Assembly: GCA_024231375.1 (NCBI GenBank)
Contig: JAAEQP010000450.1
Coordinates: 1-5,648, forward strand
Direction of reading: 5' to 3'
Length of the DNA: 5,648 nt
Origin: a bacterium
GTDB taxonomy: Bacteria > Hydrogenedentota > Hydrogenedentia > Hydrogenedentiales > SLHB01
Shown: piece by piece, positions 1 through 5,648 of the stretch
Position numbering within the stretch: position 1 is the first letter of the stretch
Layout: the number at the start of each line of letters is the position of its first letter
Position numbers and translations under genes: made by a program
The notes under the pieces: generated by a model
What the model saw: only the letters and a program-made list of their open reading frames with translations
What the model was told of the DNA's origin: nothing
Databases searched by the model: none

Positions 1-521
1 AGCACTTTGTCGGACGGGAAATTCCAGCCCGACACGGGTAGCCATTCCATCCACAAGGCGAACACCAGCACCAGAACGGGACCCAGAACAAAGTTGGGGA
101 TGCAGATGCCCATCATGGCGAATGACATGGGGGCGTAGTCGGTGAGGCTGTTCGGACGCAAGGCGGCCACGCACCCCGCCGTGAGTCCGATGGCCAGCGC
201 GATGACGAGTGCATACGCGCCGAGTTCGAGCGACACGGGCACACGGAGCACAATCCATTCCGACACGGACCGTTCGGGTTTGCGCAACGAGGGGCCTAGG
301 TCGCCTCGGAACAGATCCTTCATGTAGTCCACATACTGCACGTGAAGTGGCGCGTCGAGGTTGTAGACCTTCTCGATCTGGCGTAGGGCCTCTCTGGACA
401 CGGCACGTTCGGAATCGAAGGGGCCGCCGGGCGCCATACGAATAAGGAAGAAGGTCAGGGTGACAATGGCGAACAGCACCGGTACAAATTGGGCCATACG
501 GCGTGTGACAAAACGGATCAT
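1..521 (-). CDS. oppB: Opp/Dpp-type ABC transporter inner-membrane permease, 3' part missing
   Basis: Inner-membrane subunit of an ABC importer for oligopeptides or related small solutes. It forms half of the translocation channel and would pair with an OppC/DppC-type partner. The 173 residues seen start MIRFVTRRMAQFVPVLFAIV, the usual OppB/DppB opening: a basic N-terminus, then membrane helix 1 at about residues 10-29. A periplasmic stretch follows, containing a YNLD-P-hVQYxDYMK-like region and GDLGPSL, typical of the family. Helix 2 lies at about 98-120 and helix 3 at about 132-157, ending in WLPVSGW, a strong family signature. The EAA loop that contacts the ATPase would lie beyond the left edge. 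The start at 521 is preferred over the internal Met at residue 9 because it keeps the basic leader. A GGAGGG sequence (535-540) sits 13 bases upstream, at the long end for a ribosome site. The gene follows the binding-protein gene after 9 bases, so the two are almost certainly co-transcribed. The family call is firm; the substrate is not known. Confidence 0.93.
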   Translation of the reverse strand, partial: MIRFVTRRMAQFVPVLFAIVTLTFFLIRMAPGGPFDSERAVSREALRQIEKVYNLDAPLHVQYVDYMKDLFRGDLGPSLRKPERSVSEWIVLRVPVSLELGAYALVIALAIGLTAGCVAALRPNSLTDYAPMSFAMMGICIPNFVLGPVLVLVFALWMEWLPVSGWNFPSDKV

Positions 522-530
522 GGCGCCGGA

Positions 531-2144
531 TTAGCCCTCCCGAGCGGGTTCGAGGTAGAGGTGCTTGAAGTTGATGTAGCCAAGCAGATTCGGTGCAAGC
601 CCCTTGAGTTCGGGCGCTTTCAGGTACACGCGGGTGTAGAAGTAGACGGGAATCAGGGGCGCTTCATTGAGCAGCAGCCGTTCGGCCTTCTGGAACACGG
701 CGCGCCGCGCGTCCGGGTCGATGGTGCGTCGCGCCTCGTCGATGAGTGCATCGTAGGCGGGCGACGACCACCCCGTGCGGTTGTTGCCACCGCCGGTCAT
801 GAAACACTCCAGGAAGTTGATGGGGTCCACGAAGTCCGCAATCCACCCCGACCGCGCCATCTGGTAGTCCAGGTTTGTCATGGACGACAGATAGACTTTC
901 CAGTCTTGGTTGAGGAGTTGCACCTCCACACCCAGGGCCTCTTTCCACATCTGCTGGACGGCCTCGGCGATGAGTTTGTGGTTCTCGCTCGTGTTGTACA
1001 GCAATTCCACGGGCGGCAGGCTCTGGCCATCGGGGTACCCGGCCTCGGCGAGCAACGCCTGGGCCTGGTCCGGGTCGTAGGGGATGCGGCTGTCGCACGT
1101 GTATCCCAACGGGTCGGGCGGCGTGAAACAGAATGCAGGCACGCGTCCCATCTTGACGACCTTGGCGACGAGCCGCTCACGGTCCACGGCCATGGCGAAG
1201 GCGCGGCGCACACGGACATCGTCAAAGGGCGGTTTGGTCACATTGAGCCGGTAGAAATAGCTGCCGTAATAGGGGTCGATGTAGACCAACTCGGGGTTGT
1301 CTTGCTGGTACCTCTCCACCTTGTTGAGGGGGACGTTCTCCGTGAGGTGCAGTTTTCCTGAGCGGAAACTGCGCTCCTCGGTGAGCGCGTCCTCGATGGG
1401 GAAGAACTGGATAGCATCGAGCCGCACGGAGCCCGCGTTCCAATAGTGAGGGTTCTTGGTGACGACGAGGATGCTGTTGGGTTGCCAGCGATCCAGCGCA
1501 AACGCGCCGTTACCCACGAAGTTACCGGGCCGCGTCCAGCGCGTGCCGCGTTCGTCCATGGCGCCGTAGGCTTCGACGGTGGCCTTGTGGACGGGGTACC
1601 AGCAGTAGTGAATCTGCATGGCCAGGAAGTAGGGCGTCGGATTCTCCAGCGTCACTTCGAGGGTGCGGTCGTCGATCACCTTCACACCCACCTGACCGAA
1701 ATTGTCCAACGTGCCTTCGTTGAAGGCGCGCGCGTTGCTCAGGCAATGGAGCATATAGGCGTATTCAGCGCCGAGGGATGGCGTGAGAATGCGCTGCCAG
1801 GCATAGGTGAAGTCGCGGGCCGTTACCGGATCGCCATTCGACCACTTGGCCGTTTCACGCAGGGTGAACGTGTACACCAACCCGTCGTCGGACACTGTCC
1901 ACGACTCGGCCACGGCGGGCAGGGGTTCGAGGGTAGCGGGATCGAGATCGACGAGGCCTTCGAACAGAGCCGATGAGATGCGATGCTCAGGCACGCCCGT
2001 AACCAGATGCGGGTCCAGAGCCTGGGGTTCCGCGCCATTGCCGATACGCGCCACTGCGCCGTCCAGCGCGCCGCCGCCCGTGCATGCCGTCGCGGCCATC
2101 GCCAAAATCGCTGCCGCCAGTCCGTATGCTCCGTGTCGTGTCAT
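531..2144 (-). CDS. oppA: OppA-type peptide-binding lipoprotein of an ABC importer
   Basis: Substrate-binding protein (SBP family 5) that captures ligand outside the inner membrane and delivers it to the OppB/OppC channel. It has 537 residues, close to E. coli OppA (543). Residues 1-20 form a short hydrophobic signal ending ATA-C21, an acceptable lipobox, so it is probably a lipoprotein. Family landmarks in order: ALDPHLV (42-48), FEGL (61-64), AESW (79-82), LRETAKWSNGDPVTA (95-109), NPHYWN (231-236), KPPFDDVRVRRAF (304-316) and the C-terminal PVYFY (499-503). Residues matching E. coli OppA peptide-contact positions are kept: Trp400, Trp415 and Asp437 in GWIAD. In OppA the equivalent Asp binds the peptide alpha-amino group, which favours a peptide ligand, although family members also bind oligosaccharides. 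A GGGGGA sequence (2156-2161) lies 11 bases before the ATG. It is the first gene of the leftward operon and is divergent from the secreted hydrolase-like gene. Confidence 0.93.
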   Translation of the reverse strand: MTRHGAYGLAAAILAMAATACTGGGALDGAVARIGNGAEPQALDPHLVTGVPEHRISSALFEGLVDLDPATLEPLPAVAESWTVSDDGLVYTFTLRETAKWSNGDPVTARDFTYAWQRILTPSLGAEYAYMLHCLSNARAFNEGTLDNFGQVGVKVIDDRTLEVTLENPTPYFLAMQIHYCWYPVHKATVEAYGAMDERGTRWTRPGNFVGNGAFALDRWQPNSILVVTKNPHYWNAGSVRLDAIQFFPIEDALTEERSFRSGKLHLTENVPLNKVERYQQDNPELVYIDPYYGSYFYRLNVTKPPFDDVRVRRAFAMAVDRERLVAKVVKMGRVPAFCFTPPDPLGYTCDSRIPYDPDQAQALLAEAGYPDGQSLPPVELLYNTSENHKLIAEAVQQMWKEALGVEVQLLNQDWKVYLSSMTNLDYQMARSGWIADFVDPINFLECFMTGGGNNRTGWSSPAYDALIDEARRTIDPDARRAVFQKAERLLLNEAPLIPVYFYTRVYLKAPELKGLAPNLLGYINFKHLYLEPAREG

Positions 2145-2168
2145 GAAGTGGTGTGTCCCCCGGTCATC

Positions 2169-2244
2169 GCGTGCGTTTCAATGGAATGGCATTATACCGG
2201 CGTGCGTCATGGGACGGAAGGGGGAGTGGCGCTGGCCCGCGTGC
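2169..2244. repeat. Three direct copies of a GCGTGC core in the divergent promoter region
   Basis: GCGTGCGT occurs at 2169-2176 and again at 2200-2207, and the shorter GCGTGC at 2239-2244. The first two start 31 bases apart and flank the minus-strand TATAAT. The third abuts the plus-strand TAGAAT. The first pair is spaced about three helical turns, which could suit a shared regulator. In GC-rich DNA short repeats of this kind also arise by chance, so the operator reading is only a suggestion. Confidence 0.3.
2191..2219 (-). promoter_or_regulatory. Candidate promoter for the oppA-oppB operon
   Basis: Read on the minus strand, 2196-2191 is a perfect TATAAT in otherwise GC-rich DNA. At a 17-base spacer the upstream hexamer is TTCCGT, a poor -35 match, so an activator may be needed. 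The predicted transcript start is near 2184, giving a leader of about 40 bases before the oppA ATG. Confidence 0.45.
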
Positions 2245-2250
2245 TAGAAT
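2242..2250 (+). promoter_or_regulatory. Candidate extended -10 promoter for the secreted hydrolase-like gene
   Basis: TGCTAGAAT matches an extended -10 element (TGn followed by TAGAAT, five of six to TATAAT). The hexamer 17 bases upstream, GGGAGT, is not a recognisable -35, as can occur with extended -10 promoters. Transcription would start near 2257, about 41 bases before the ATG at 2298. The assignment rests on position and motif only. Confidence 0.35.
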
Positions 2251-2284
2251 GCGGCGGTCGGAGGATCAACGAAATCGGCTCAAC

Positions 2285-2290
2285 AGGGGG
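2285..2290 (+). promoter_or_regulatory. Ribosome binding site that fixes the start at 2298
   Basis: AGGGGG sits 7 bases before the ATG at 2298. This matters because the reading frame stays open far upstream, back to 1983 inside the oppA region. The ribosome site and the signal peptide that begins at 2298 together select this start. Confidence 0.6.
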
Positions 2291-2297
2291 CAGGACA

Positions 2298-3707
2298 ATG
2301 GCGCGATATGTGACGGCAATCCTCGTGGCGGCGGCGTGGACGGCCTTGGCGCAGGGAGCGGCGCAGGATGTGGTGACGGTGCGGCCGGAGGATACGGGCG
2401 CGGCGCTGGTGAATCCTCAGATGGGGTGGAAGCTGAATTTCTACTCCAACATCCTGACGAACTACGGGTCGAAGCTGGCGCCGTCGGATACCGTGGACGA
2501 CTTTCCGGGCCTTTCGTGCATCTATCTGAGGTTGCCGTGGTGCTACATCGAACCGCAGGAAGGGCGCTTCGACTGGTCCATCATTGATGCGCCGGCGCAA
2601 CGGTGGATCGACAAAGGGTTGCAGGTGGCGTTCCGATTCAGCGTGTCGGAATCGTGGATGCGGTACGCCACACCGAAGTGGGTGGAGGACGCAGGCGCGA
2701 AGGGGTACAACTTCACGTACGGCAAGGGCGTTATCGACGACGGCGTGTTCTGGGAACCGGATTACGCGGACCCGGTGTTCCTTGAGAAGCACGACAACTT
2801 CCTGGCAGCAGCCGCGGCGCGGTACGACGGCAACCCGAACGTGGCCTTCATCGACGTGGGTTCCTTCGGGGTGTGGGGTGAAGGGCACACTTTCGCCAGT
2901 ACGCAGAAGAAGTACCCGCCCGAGGTGGTGAAGCTGCACATCGACCTCTACGACAAGCATTTCAAGAAGACGTTGCTGGCGGCGAACGACGATTTCAGTT
3001 TCCAGGGCGACGGTATCATGGAGTACGCTTTCGACAAGGGAATGACGCTCCGGGACGACAGCATCCTGGTGCAACCGCCGCCCAGGTCGTATTACCACGC
3101 GGACATGGCACAGCAGGTGTGGCCGCGGTTGCCGGTCATCCTGGAGCATGAGCACTATCACGGATCCTTGGGCAGAGGCGCCTGGGACCGCTCGATCTTC
3201 ATGCGCGCTATTGAGGAATACCACGCGAGCTACATGTGCATTCACTGGTTTCCGAAGGAGTTTCTTGAGAAAGAACGCGAATTGATCGACCAGGTGAACC
3301 TCCGGATGGGGTACCGCATCCAGGCGCGGGAGGTGTCGTGGCCGGCACAGACGAACCGTGGCGGGACCGTGACGTTCACCAGCACATGGGCCAATGCGGG
3401 CGTCGCGCCGTGTTACCCGGGCGGGTTCCCGGCGTTTACGTTGAAGGACACAAGAGGCGGGATCGTGGCGGTGTTTGTGGATGAAGGGTTCGACGTGCGC
3501 GGCCTTGAGGTCGGTCCGCCCAGCGAGGCGCCTACAGCCAAGGCGGAGTTTGCGCACGGGTTTGCCACCAACATGCCCGCGGGCACGTTCGACGTGTTTG
3601 TGTCGGTGGGCCTGCGCGACGGCACGCCGGTGATTGCCTTGCCTCACGCAGGGGGCGATGGACACCGACGGTACAAACTGGGGGCAATGGCGGTGAGTGC
3701 CGAATAG
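2298..3707 (+). CDS. Secreted glycoside-hydrolase-like TIM-barrel protein with DUF4832-like C-terminus
   Basis: Probable exported carbohydrate-active protein of 469 residues; the substrate is unknown. Residues 1-22 (MARYVTAILV...ALAQGAAQ) look like a Sec signal peptide, with cleavage probably near ALA or GAA. The N-terminal region opens with an NPxMGW motif (39-44), followed by YLRLPWCYIEPQEGRFDW (76-93), the typical beta-alpha-barrel start in which a W/Y-x-IEPxEGxFDW stretch follows a strand. RFS (113-115), RYDGNP (175-180) and IDVGSFGVWGEGH (185-197) come next. The last resembles the strand-4 region of clan GH-A enzymes, so Glu195 is a plausible acid/base. Glu283 in VILEHEH (280-286) is a candidate nucleophile; both roles are inferred. 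From about residue 338, RIQAREVSWP, then TFTSTWANAGVAPCY and a short beta-rich region match the style of DUF4832 domains. The gene is divergent from the Opp operon and convergent with the crotonases. It may alternatively be a non-catalytic barrel. Confidence 0.8.
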   Translation: MARYVTAILVAAAWTALAQGAAQDVVTVRPEDTGAALVNPQMGWKLNFYSNILTNYGSKLAPSDTVDDFPGLSCIYLRLPWCYIEPQEGRFDWSIIDAPAQRWIDKGLQVAFRFSVSESWMRYATPKWVEDAGAKGYNFTYGKGVIDDGVFWEPDYADPVFLEKHDNFLAAAAARYDGNPNVAFIDVGSFGVWGEGHTFASTQKKYPPEVVKLHIDLYDKHFKKTLLAANDDFSFQGDGIMEYAFDKGMTLRDDSILVQPPPRSYYHADMAQQVWPRLPVILEHEHYHGSLGRGAWDRSIFMRAIEEYHASYMCIHWFPKEFLEKERELIDQVNLRMGYRIQAREVSWPAQTNRGGTVTFTSTWANAGVAPCYPGGFPAFTLKDTRGGIVAVFVDEGFDVRGLEVGPPSEAPTAKAEFAHGFATNMPAGTFDVFVSVGLRDGTPVIALPHAGGDGHRRYKLGAMAVSAE

Positions 3708-3720
3708 GAACGTGCCCTAT
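3704..3720. repeat. Small inverted repeat spanning both convergent stop codons
   Basis: ATAGG (3704-3708) and CCTAT (3716-3720) are perfect 5-base inverted arms around a 7-base loop. The left arm contains the TAG of the plus-strand gene and the right arm contains the TAG of the minus-strand gene. No T-run follows on either side, so this is not a convincing intrinsic terminator. With only 9 bases between the stops, transcripts from both sides are likely to overlap here. Confidence 0.3.
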
Positions 3721-4334
3721 GCGGCGGCCGTGAGCCGATCAATGAGGAGTTCCGCGGTAGATGCCAGTGCGCGGCGTTCGACGACGGCGTCCACCAATCC
3801 CAGCGAAAGCGCTTCGTCGGCGAGCACGGATCGTCCGGTGAGGATCATCTCCATCGCCTTGCCACGGCCAATGAGGCGGGGGAGACGCACGGTGCCGCCA
3901 CACCCGGGCATGAGGCCAAACTGCACTTCCGGCAGGCCCAGCAGAGCGTTTCGCGCGGCGATGCGGTAGTTGCAGGCGAGGGCCAGTTCCAACCCGCTGC
4001 CGAGGCAGCACCCCCCAACGGTGGCGACCACCGGATACGGCAGACACGCCAAGGCGTCGAAGCTGGCGATATTGTCGTCCAGGAACGCGGTCCGCGCGCC
4101 CTCTTCGTTGGCGGTCACTTGGGTCTTCAACTCGGCCACGTTGGCGCCTGACGAAAAATGGCGACCCTGGCCCGACACGATGAGCCCGCGCACGCGCAGG
4201 CCAGGCAGTACCGATGCGCGGAACCGCGCAAAACACTGGAAGAACGCGCCGTCCATCTCGTTCCGGGGAGGACGGCACAGCATGAGACGCGCGATACCGT
4301 TGGATTCGTAGAGCTGGATGGGATCGTTGGTCAT
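3717..4334 (-). CDS. Short enoyl-CoA hydratase/isomerase (crotonase) paralogue
   Basis: Crotonase-fold protein expected to act on an acyl-CoA or acyl-ACP thioester in the cytoplasm. At 205 residues it is about 50 shorter than the usual 255-260. It ends just after the LGLVDAVV segment (178-185) and lacks the C-terminal helices that normally close the active site and help form the trimer. First oxyanion-hole segment: GRHFSSGANVAEL (57-69), where the common AGAD reads SGAN. Second: CCLGSGLELALAC (109-121). Both glutamates aligning with rat enoyl-CoA hydratase Glu144 and Glu164 are kept, as Glu116 (GLELA) and Glu136 (GLPEV), followed by MPGCGGTVRLPRLIG. The start is taken at 4334 because it overlaps the preceding gene by ATGA and gives a family-like N-terminus (DPIQLYESNGIARLML). 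The frame is open further upstream, but that part is a shadow of the neighbouring gene. No strong ribosome site is seen (GGAT 7 bases upstream), which fits translational coupling. The exact reaction cannot be assigned. Confidence 0.87.
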   Translation of the reverse strand: MTNDPIQLYESNGIARLMLCRPPRNEMDGAFFQCFARFRASVLPGLRVRGLIVSGQGRHFSSGANVAELKTQVTANEEGARTAFLDDNIASFDALACLPYPVVATVGGCCLGSGLELALACNYRIAARNALLGLPEVQFGLMPGCGGTVRLPRLIGRGKAMEMILTGRSVLADEALSLGLVDAVVERRALASTAELLIDRLTAAA

Positions 4335-5062
4335 GGCGTATCCGGCTGGAATCCTTCCCGCGCCACTTCCATGAACAGGGCCGTCTCGCGTTGAAGCGCT
4401 TCCTCGCGCGGCATACGGTCCGCGTTGTGAATGGATTCCATGACGGCACGCACCAGCGAGGGCGGCCGGTTGTCGACCAGCGCGTCGATGAATCGTTCCA
4501 CTTCGGTGTCGAGGTCCTTGGTGGCGACCACGCGATCCACAAGGCCAAGGCCGAGCGCTTCTTCCGCGCCGAATTCGCGGCCCGACAACACCAGACTCAT
4601 GACGCCCGCCCGTGGAATCGTGTCCTGGGCAAGCAGGGTGCCGCCGAACCCGGGCATGGCGCCGTGGCCGGTTTCGGGAAGCCCGATCAACGCATGGGCC
4701 GACGCCACGCGGAAGTGGCATGCCAGGGCCAGTTCGAGTCCCGCCCCGAGGCAACTGCCACGTACGGCGGCGATCACGGGCACCGTGGCGTATCGGAACA
4801 GGTCGAGAAGGCGTTTGCCCTCGTCGAGCGCGGCGTGGATCGCATCGGGATCGGCGAGTTGATCGCCGAGGCATTCAAGGTCGGCTCCGGCGCAGAAGTG
4901 CCGGCCCGCGCCGCGCACCACCACGGCCCGCAGACTGGGATCGTCGAGAAATGCCTTCATCTGGGCCCGGCCGGCAAACACGGGATGCGTCAGCGTATTG
5001 TGGGGCGGGTTGGACAGGGTGATCCGTCCGATTCCGTCCTCGACGTTGTAGAGCACTTCCAT
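4331..5062 (-). CDS. Enoyl-CoA hydratase/isomerase (crotonase) family protein
   Basis: Crotonase-superfamily enzyme of 243 residues, slightly below the usual length, likely cytoplasmic and acting on a CoA or ACP thioester. N-terminal strands MEVLYNVEDGIGRITLSNPP lead to PPHNTLT (19-25), in the place of the usual RPxxxNAL. Oxyanion-hole segments: GRHFCAGADLECL (53-65) and SCLGAGLELALAC (103-115). Glu110 (GLELA) and Glu130 (GLPET) align with the two catalytic glutamates of rat hydratase, so hydratase chemistry is possible. MPGFGGT (136-142) and GLGLVDRVV (171-179) follow. The C-terminal helical region is partly kept (ALQRETALFMEVAREGF). An in-frame stop at 5084-5086 leaves the ATG at 5062 as the only reasonable start; GGGGAG lies rather far upstream and the ribosome site is weak. 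It is the first gene of a two-gene operon and is clearly paralogous to the next gene. The substrate and pathway are not indicated by any neighbour. Confidence 0.9.
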   Translation of the reverse strand: MEVLYNVEDGIGRITLSNPPHNTLTHPVFAGRAQMKAFLDDPSLRAVVVRGAGRHFCAGADLECLGDQLADPDAIHAALDEGKRLLDLFRYATVPVIAAVRGSCLGAGLELALACHFRVASAHALIGLPETGHGAMPGFGGTLLAQDTIPRAGVMSLVLSGREFGAEEALGLGLVDRVVATKDLDTEVERFIDALVDNRPPSLVRAVMESIHNADRMPREEALQRETALFMEVAREGFQPDTP

Positions 5063-5153
5063 GTCGGTCCGAGTCGCTCCCCGTTAAAGCCTGCGGCCGC
5101 GCCAGTTGCTGGTGACGTTGCACTCCAGTCAACTTCGCACCAAGTAGACGAGA

Positions 5154-5183
5154 AATGTAGCGGATTGACGGTAGGGTTTTCCA
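5154..5183 (-). promoter_or_regulatory. Weak candidate promoter for the crotonase pair
   Basis: On the minus strand TGGAAA (5183-5178) and TACATT (5159-5154) are separated by 18 bases, each matching four of six consensus positions. Transcription would start near 5147, giving a leader of about 85 bases before the ATG at 5062. A separate TTGACT (5132-5127) has no convincing -10 partner. This is the best choice seen in the 241-base divergent gap and remains tentative. Confidence 0.2.
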
Positions 5184-5246
5184 GGCGACCGTGCAAGACC
5201 GCGGACCCTTGGCCCCGAGACATCCATGCCACACGCCGGGCATTCT

Positions 5247-5274
5247 TTGCGACCGGGCTGAATTCTGGTAGAGT
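5247..5274 (+). promoter_or_regulatory. Candidate promoter for the CHASE4 sensor gene
   Basis: TTGCGA (5247-5252, four of six to TTGACA) is followed after 16 bases by TAGAGT (5269-5274). The -10 is preceded by TGG, giving an extended -10 form. The transcript would start near 5281, leaving a short leader of about 23 bases that includes the ribosome site AGGGA (5293-5297). Confidence 0.4.
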
Positions 5275-5303
5275 GGCTTGGCACCAAAGCGTAGGGAAAG
5301 CCA

Positions 5304-5648
5304 ATGAAACAAACACGCAAGACGCTCATCTCACTACGGGTCAAGCTGGCAGTCTTCCTGCTGGTGGCGCTTGCGGCCTACGCGGTCGTAGTCCGCTACT
5401 GCCTGCAAGAGGTCGCCATTGTTCCCAGCTTCGAGTCTCTGGAGAGGGAGAATGCCGCCCAGGACATCCGGCGCTGTTTGGGCGCGCTGAAGCAGGAAGT
5501 TCGTCATCTAGATATCATCGCCGACGACTGGGCCGCCTGGGACGACACGTACATCTATATGGAGGACCGCAACGGCACGTATATCGAGTCGAACATGACA
5601 CCCGACACGTTCATCGATACGCGCTTCAACCTCATCGCCCTGTTCGAC
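5304..5648 (+). CDS. Membrane sensor protein with CHASE4 domain, C-terminal output missing
   Basis: N-terminal 115 residues of a signalling protein cut by the right edge. A basic cytoplasmic tail (MKQTRKTLISLRVK) precedes one membrane helix at about residues 14-33. An extracytoplasmic region then matches the CHASE4 sensory domain: SFESLERENAAQDIRRCLGAL (42-62), where a helix with the LERENA pattern is typical, and the diagnostic DWAAWDDTY (75-83). YIESNMTPDTF (93-103) and FNLIALFD (108-115) follow. CHASE4 domains sit in front of diguanylate cyclases or phosphodiesterases (GGDEF/EAL) or histidine kinases. Which output is used here lies outside the window. AGGGA ends 6 bases before the ATG, supporting this start. 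It is divergent from the crotonase pair; a functional link is possible but unsupported by sequence. Confidence 0.88.
   Translation, partial: MKQTRKTLISLRVKLAVFLLVALAAYAVVVRYCLQEVAIVPSFESLERENAAQDIRRCLGALKQEVRHLDIIADDWAAWDDTYIYMEDRNGTYIESNMTPDTFIDTRFNLIALFD

Noticed and set aside
489..1361. Plus-strand open frame of 290 codons opposite oppA
   Set aside because: It is antisense to a gene with strong family motifs along its whole length. Its translation has no recognisable domain and is the expected shadow in GC-rich DNA.
1446..1976. Plus-strand open frame of 176 codons opposite oppA
   Set aside because: It is a frame shadow of the N-terminal half of oppA, with no ribosome site or family motif.
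2226..2247. Possible sigma-54 type promoter (TGGC...GTGC) before the hydrolase-like gene
   Set aside because: The conserved GG and GC pairs are not at the required 10-base separation, so the -24/-12 pattern is not met.
1983..2297. N-terminal extension of the hydrolase-like protein back to 1983
   Set aside because: It would run antisense through the start of oppA and through both promoter candidates, and would bury the signal peptide that begins at 2298.
2280..3665. Minus-strand open frame of 461 codons opposite the hydrolase-like gene
   Set aside because: It is long, but its composition is rich in Arg, His and Val as expected from reverse reading of a GC-rich gene. It has no motif, whereas the plus strand has a signal peptide, ribosome site and domain signatures.
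3979..4735. Eleven-base identical tract (3979-3989 and 4725-4735) as a possible recombination repeat
   Set aside because: It lies in the same conserved coding segment of the two crotonase paralogues (LELALAC region) and is explained by their shared ancestry.
4335..4874. Longer form of the short crotonase starting at 4874
   Set aside because: The added residues are Arg/Pro-rich, do not look like a crotonase N-terminus, and are an out-of-frame reading of the preceding crotonase.
5104..5114. CCAG-TTG-CTGG hairpin in the right-hand divergent gap
   Set aside because: The stem is only four base pairs with no T-run and no association with a gene end, so it is compatible with chance.
4875..5344. 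Minus-strand frames around 5129-5344 and 4875-5312, one with a CPACG motif like a zinc site
   Set aside because: They cross the start of the CHASE4 gene and the divergent promoter region. A single CxxC without a partner, and no ribosome site or family similarity, points to chance.

Overview
The window looks like chromosomal DNA from a GC-rich, Gram-negative-type bacterium; by eye the GC content is around 60% or higher. Evidence is the closely packed genes, a lipoprotein signal on a solute-binding protein, a Sec signal on a secreted hydrolase-like protein and a CHASE4 membrane sensor. The mix of a secreted DUF4832-type protein, an Opp/Dpp transporter and isolated crotonases would suit the PVC/Planctomycetota-Hydrogenedentota-like lineages often seen in metagenomes. 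That placement is an impression and is not proven by anything here. No mobile element, RNA gene, CRISPR array or phage gene was seen.

Layout. (1) Positions 2144 down to 1, minus strand: the start of a peptide/oligosaccharide ABC importer operon, with an OppA-type lipoprotein (531-2144) followed 9 bases later by an OppB/DppB permease (521 down to 1) cut by the left edge. The remaining permease and the ATPases would be expected beyond the edge. (2) Positions 2145-2297: a divergent 153-base promoter region with a perfect TATAAT on the minus strand, an extended -10 on the plus strand and three copies of a GCGTGC core. (3) Positions 2298-3707, plus strand: a secreted protein of 469 residues resembling TIM-barrel glycoside hydrolases with a C-terminal DUF4832-like beta domain. 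(4) Positions 5062 down to 3717, minus strand: two tandem enoyl-CoA hydratase/isomerase (crotonase) paralogues overlapping by ATGA. The second is unusually short. It converges on the hydrolase-like gene with only 9 bases between the stops. (5) Positions 5063-5303: a second divergent region carrying a -35/-10 candidate for the rightward gene. (6) Positions 5304-5648, plus strand: the start of a membrane sensor with a CHASE4 domain, cut by the right edge.

How they may work together: the divergent pair in (1) and (3) suggests, without proof, that the importer takes up products released by the secreted enzyme, or that both answer one regulator. The crotonase pair is probably a two-gene operon acting on acyl-CoA (or acyl-ACP) thioesters. 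No other beta-oxidation or polyketide gene is visible, so its pathway is open. The CHASE4 sensor is divergent from the crotonases, and its output domain lies outside the window.

The most interesting items are the crotonase pair with a C-terminally short second member and altered oxyanion-hole sequence, and the secreted DUF4832-like putative hydrolase of unknown substrate with its divergent transporter. No clearly new multi-gene system is visible in this window.
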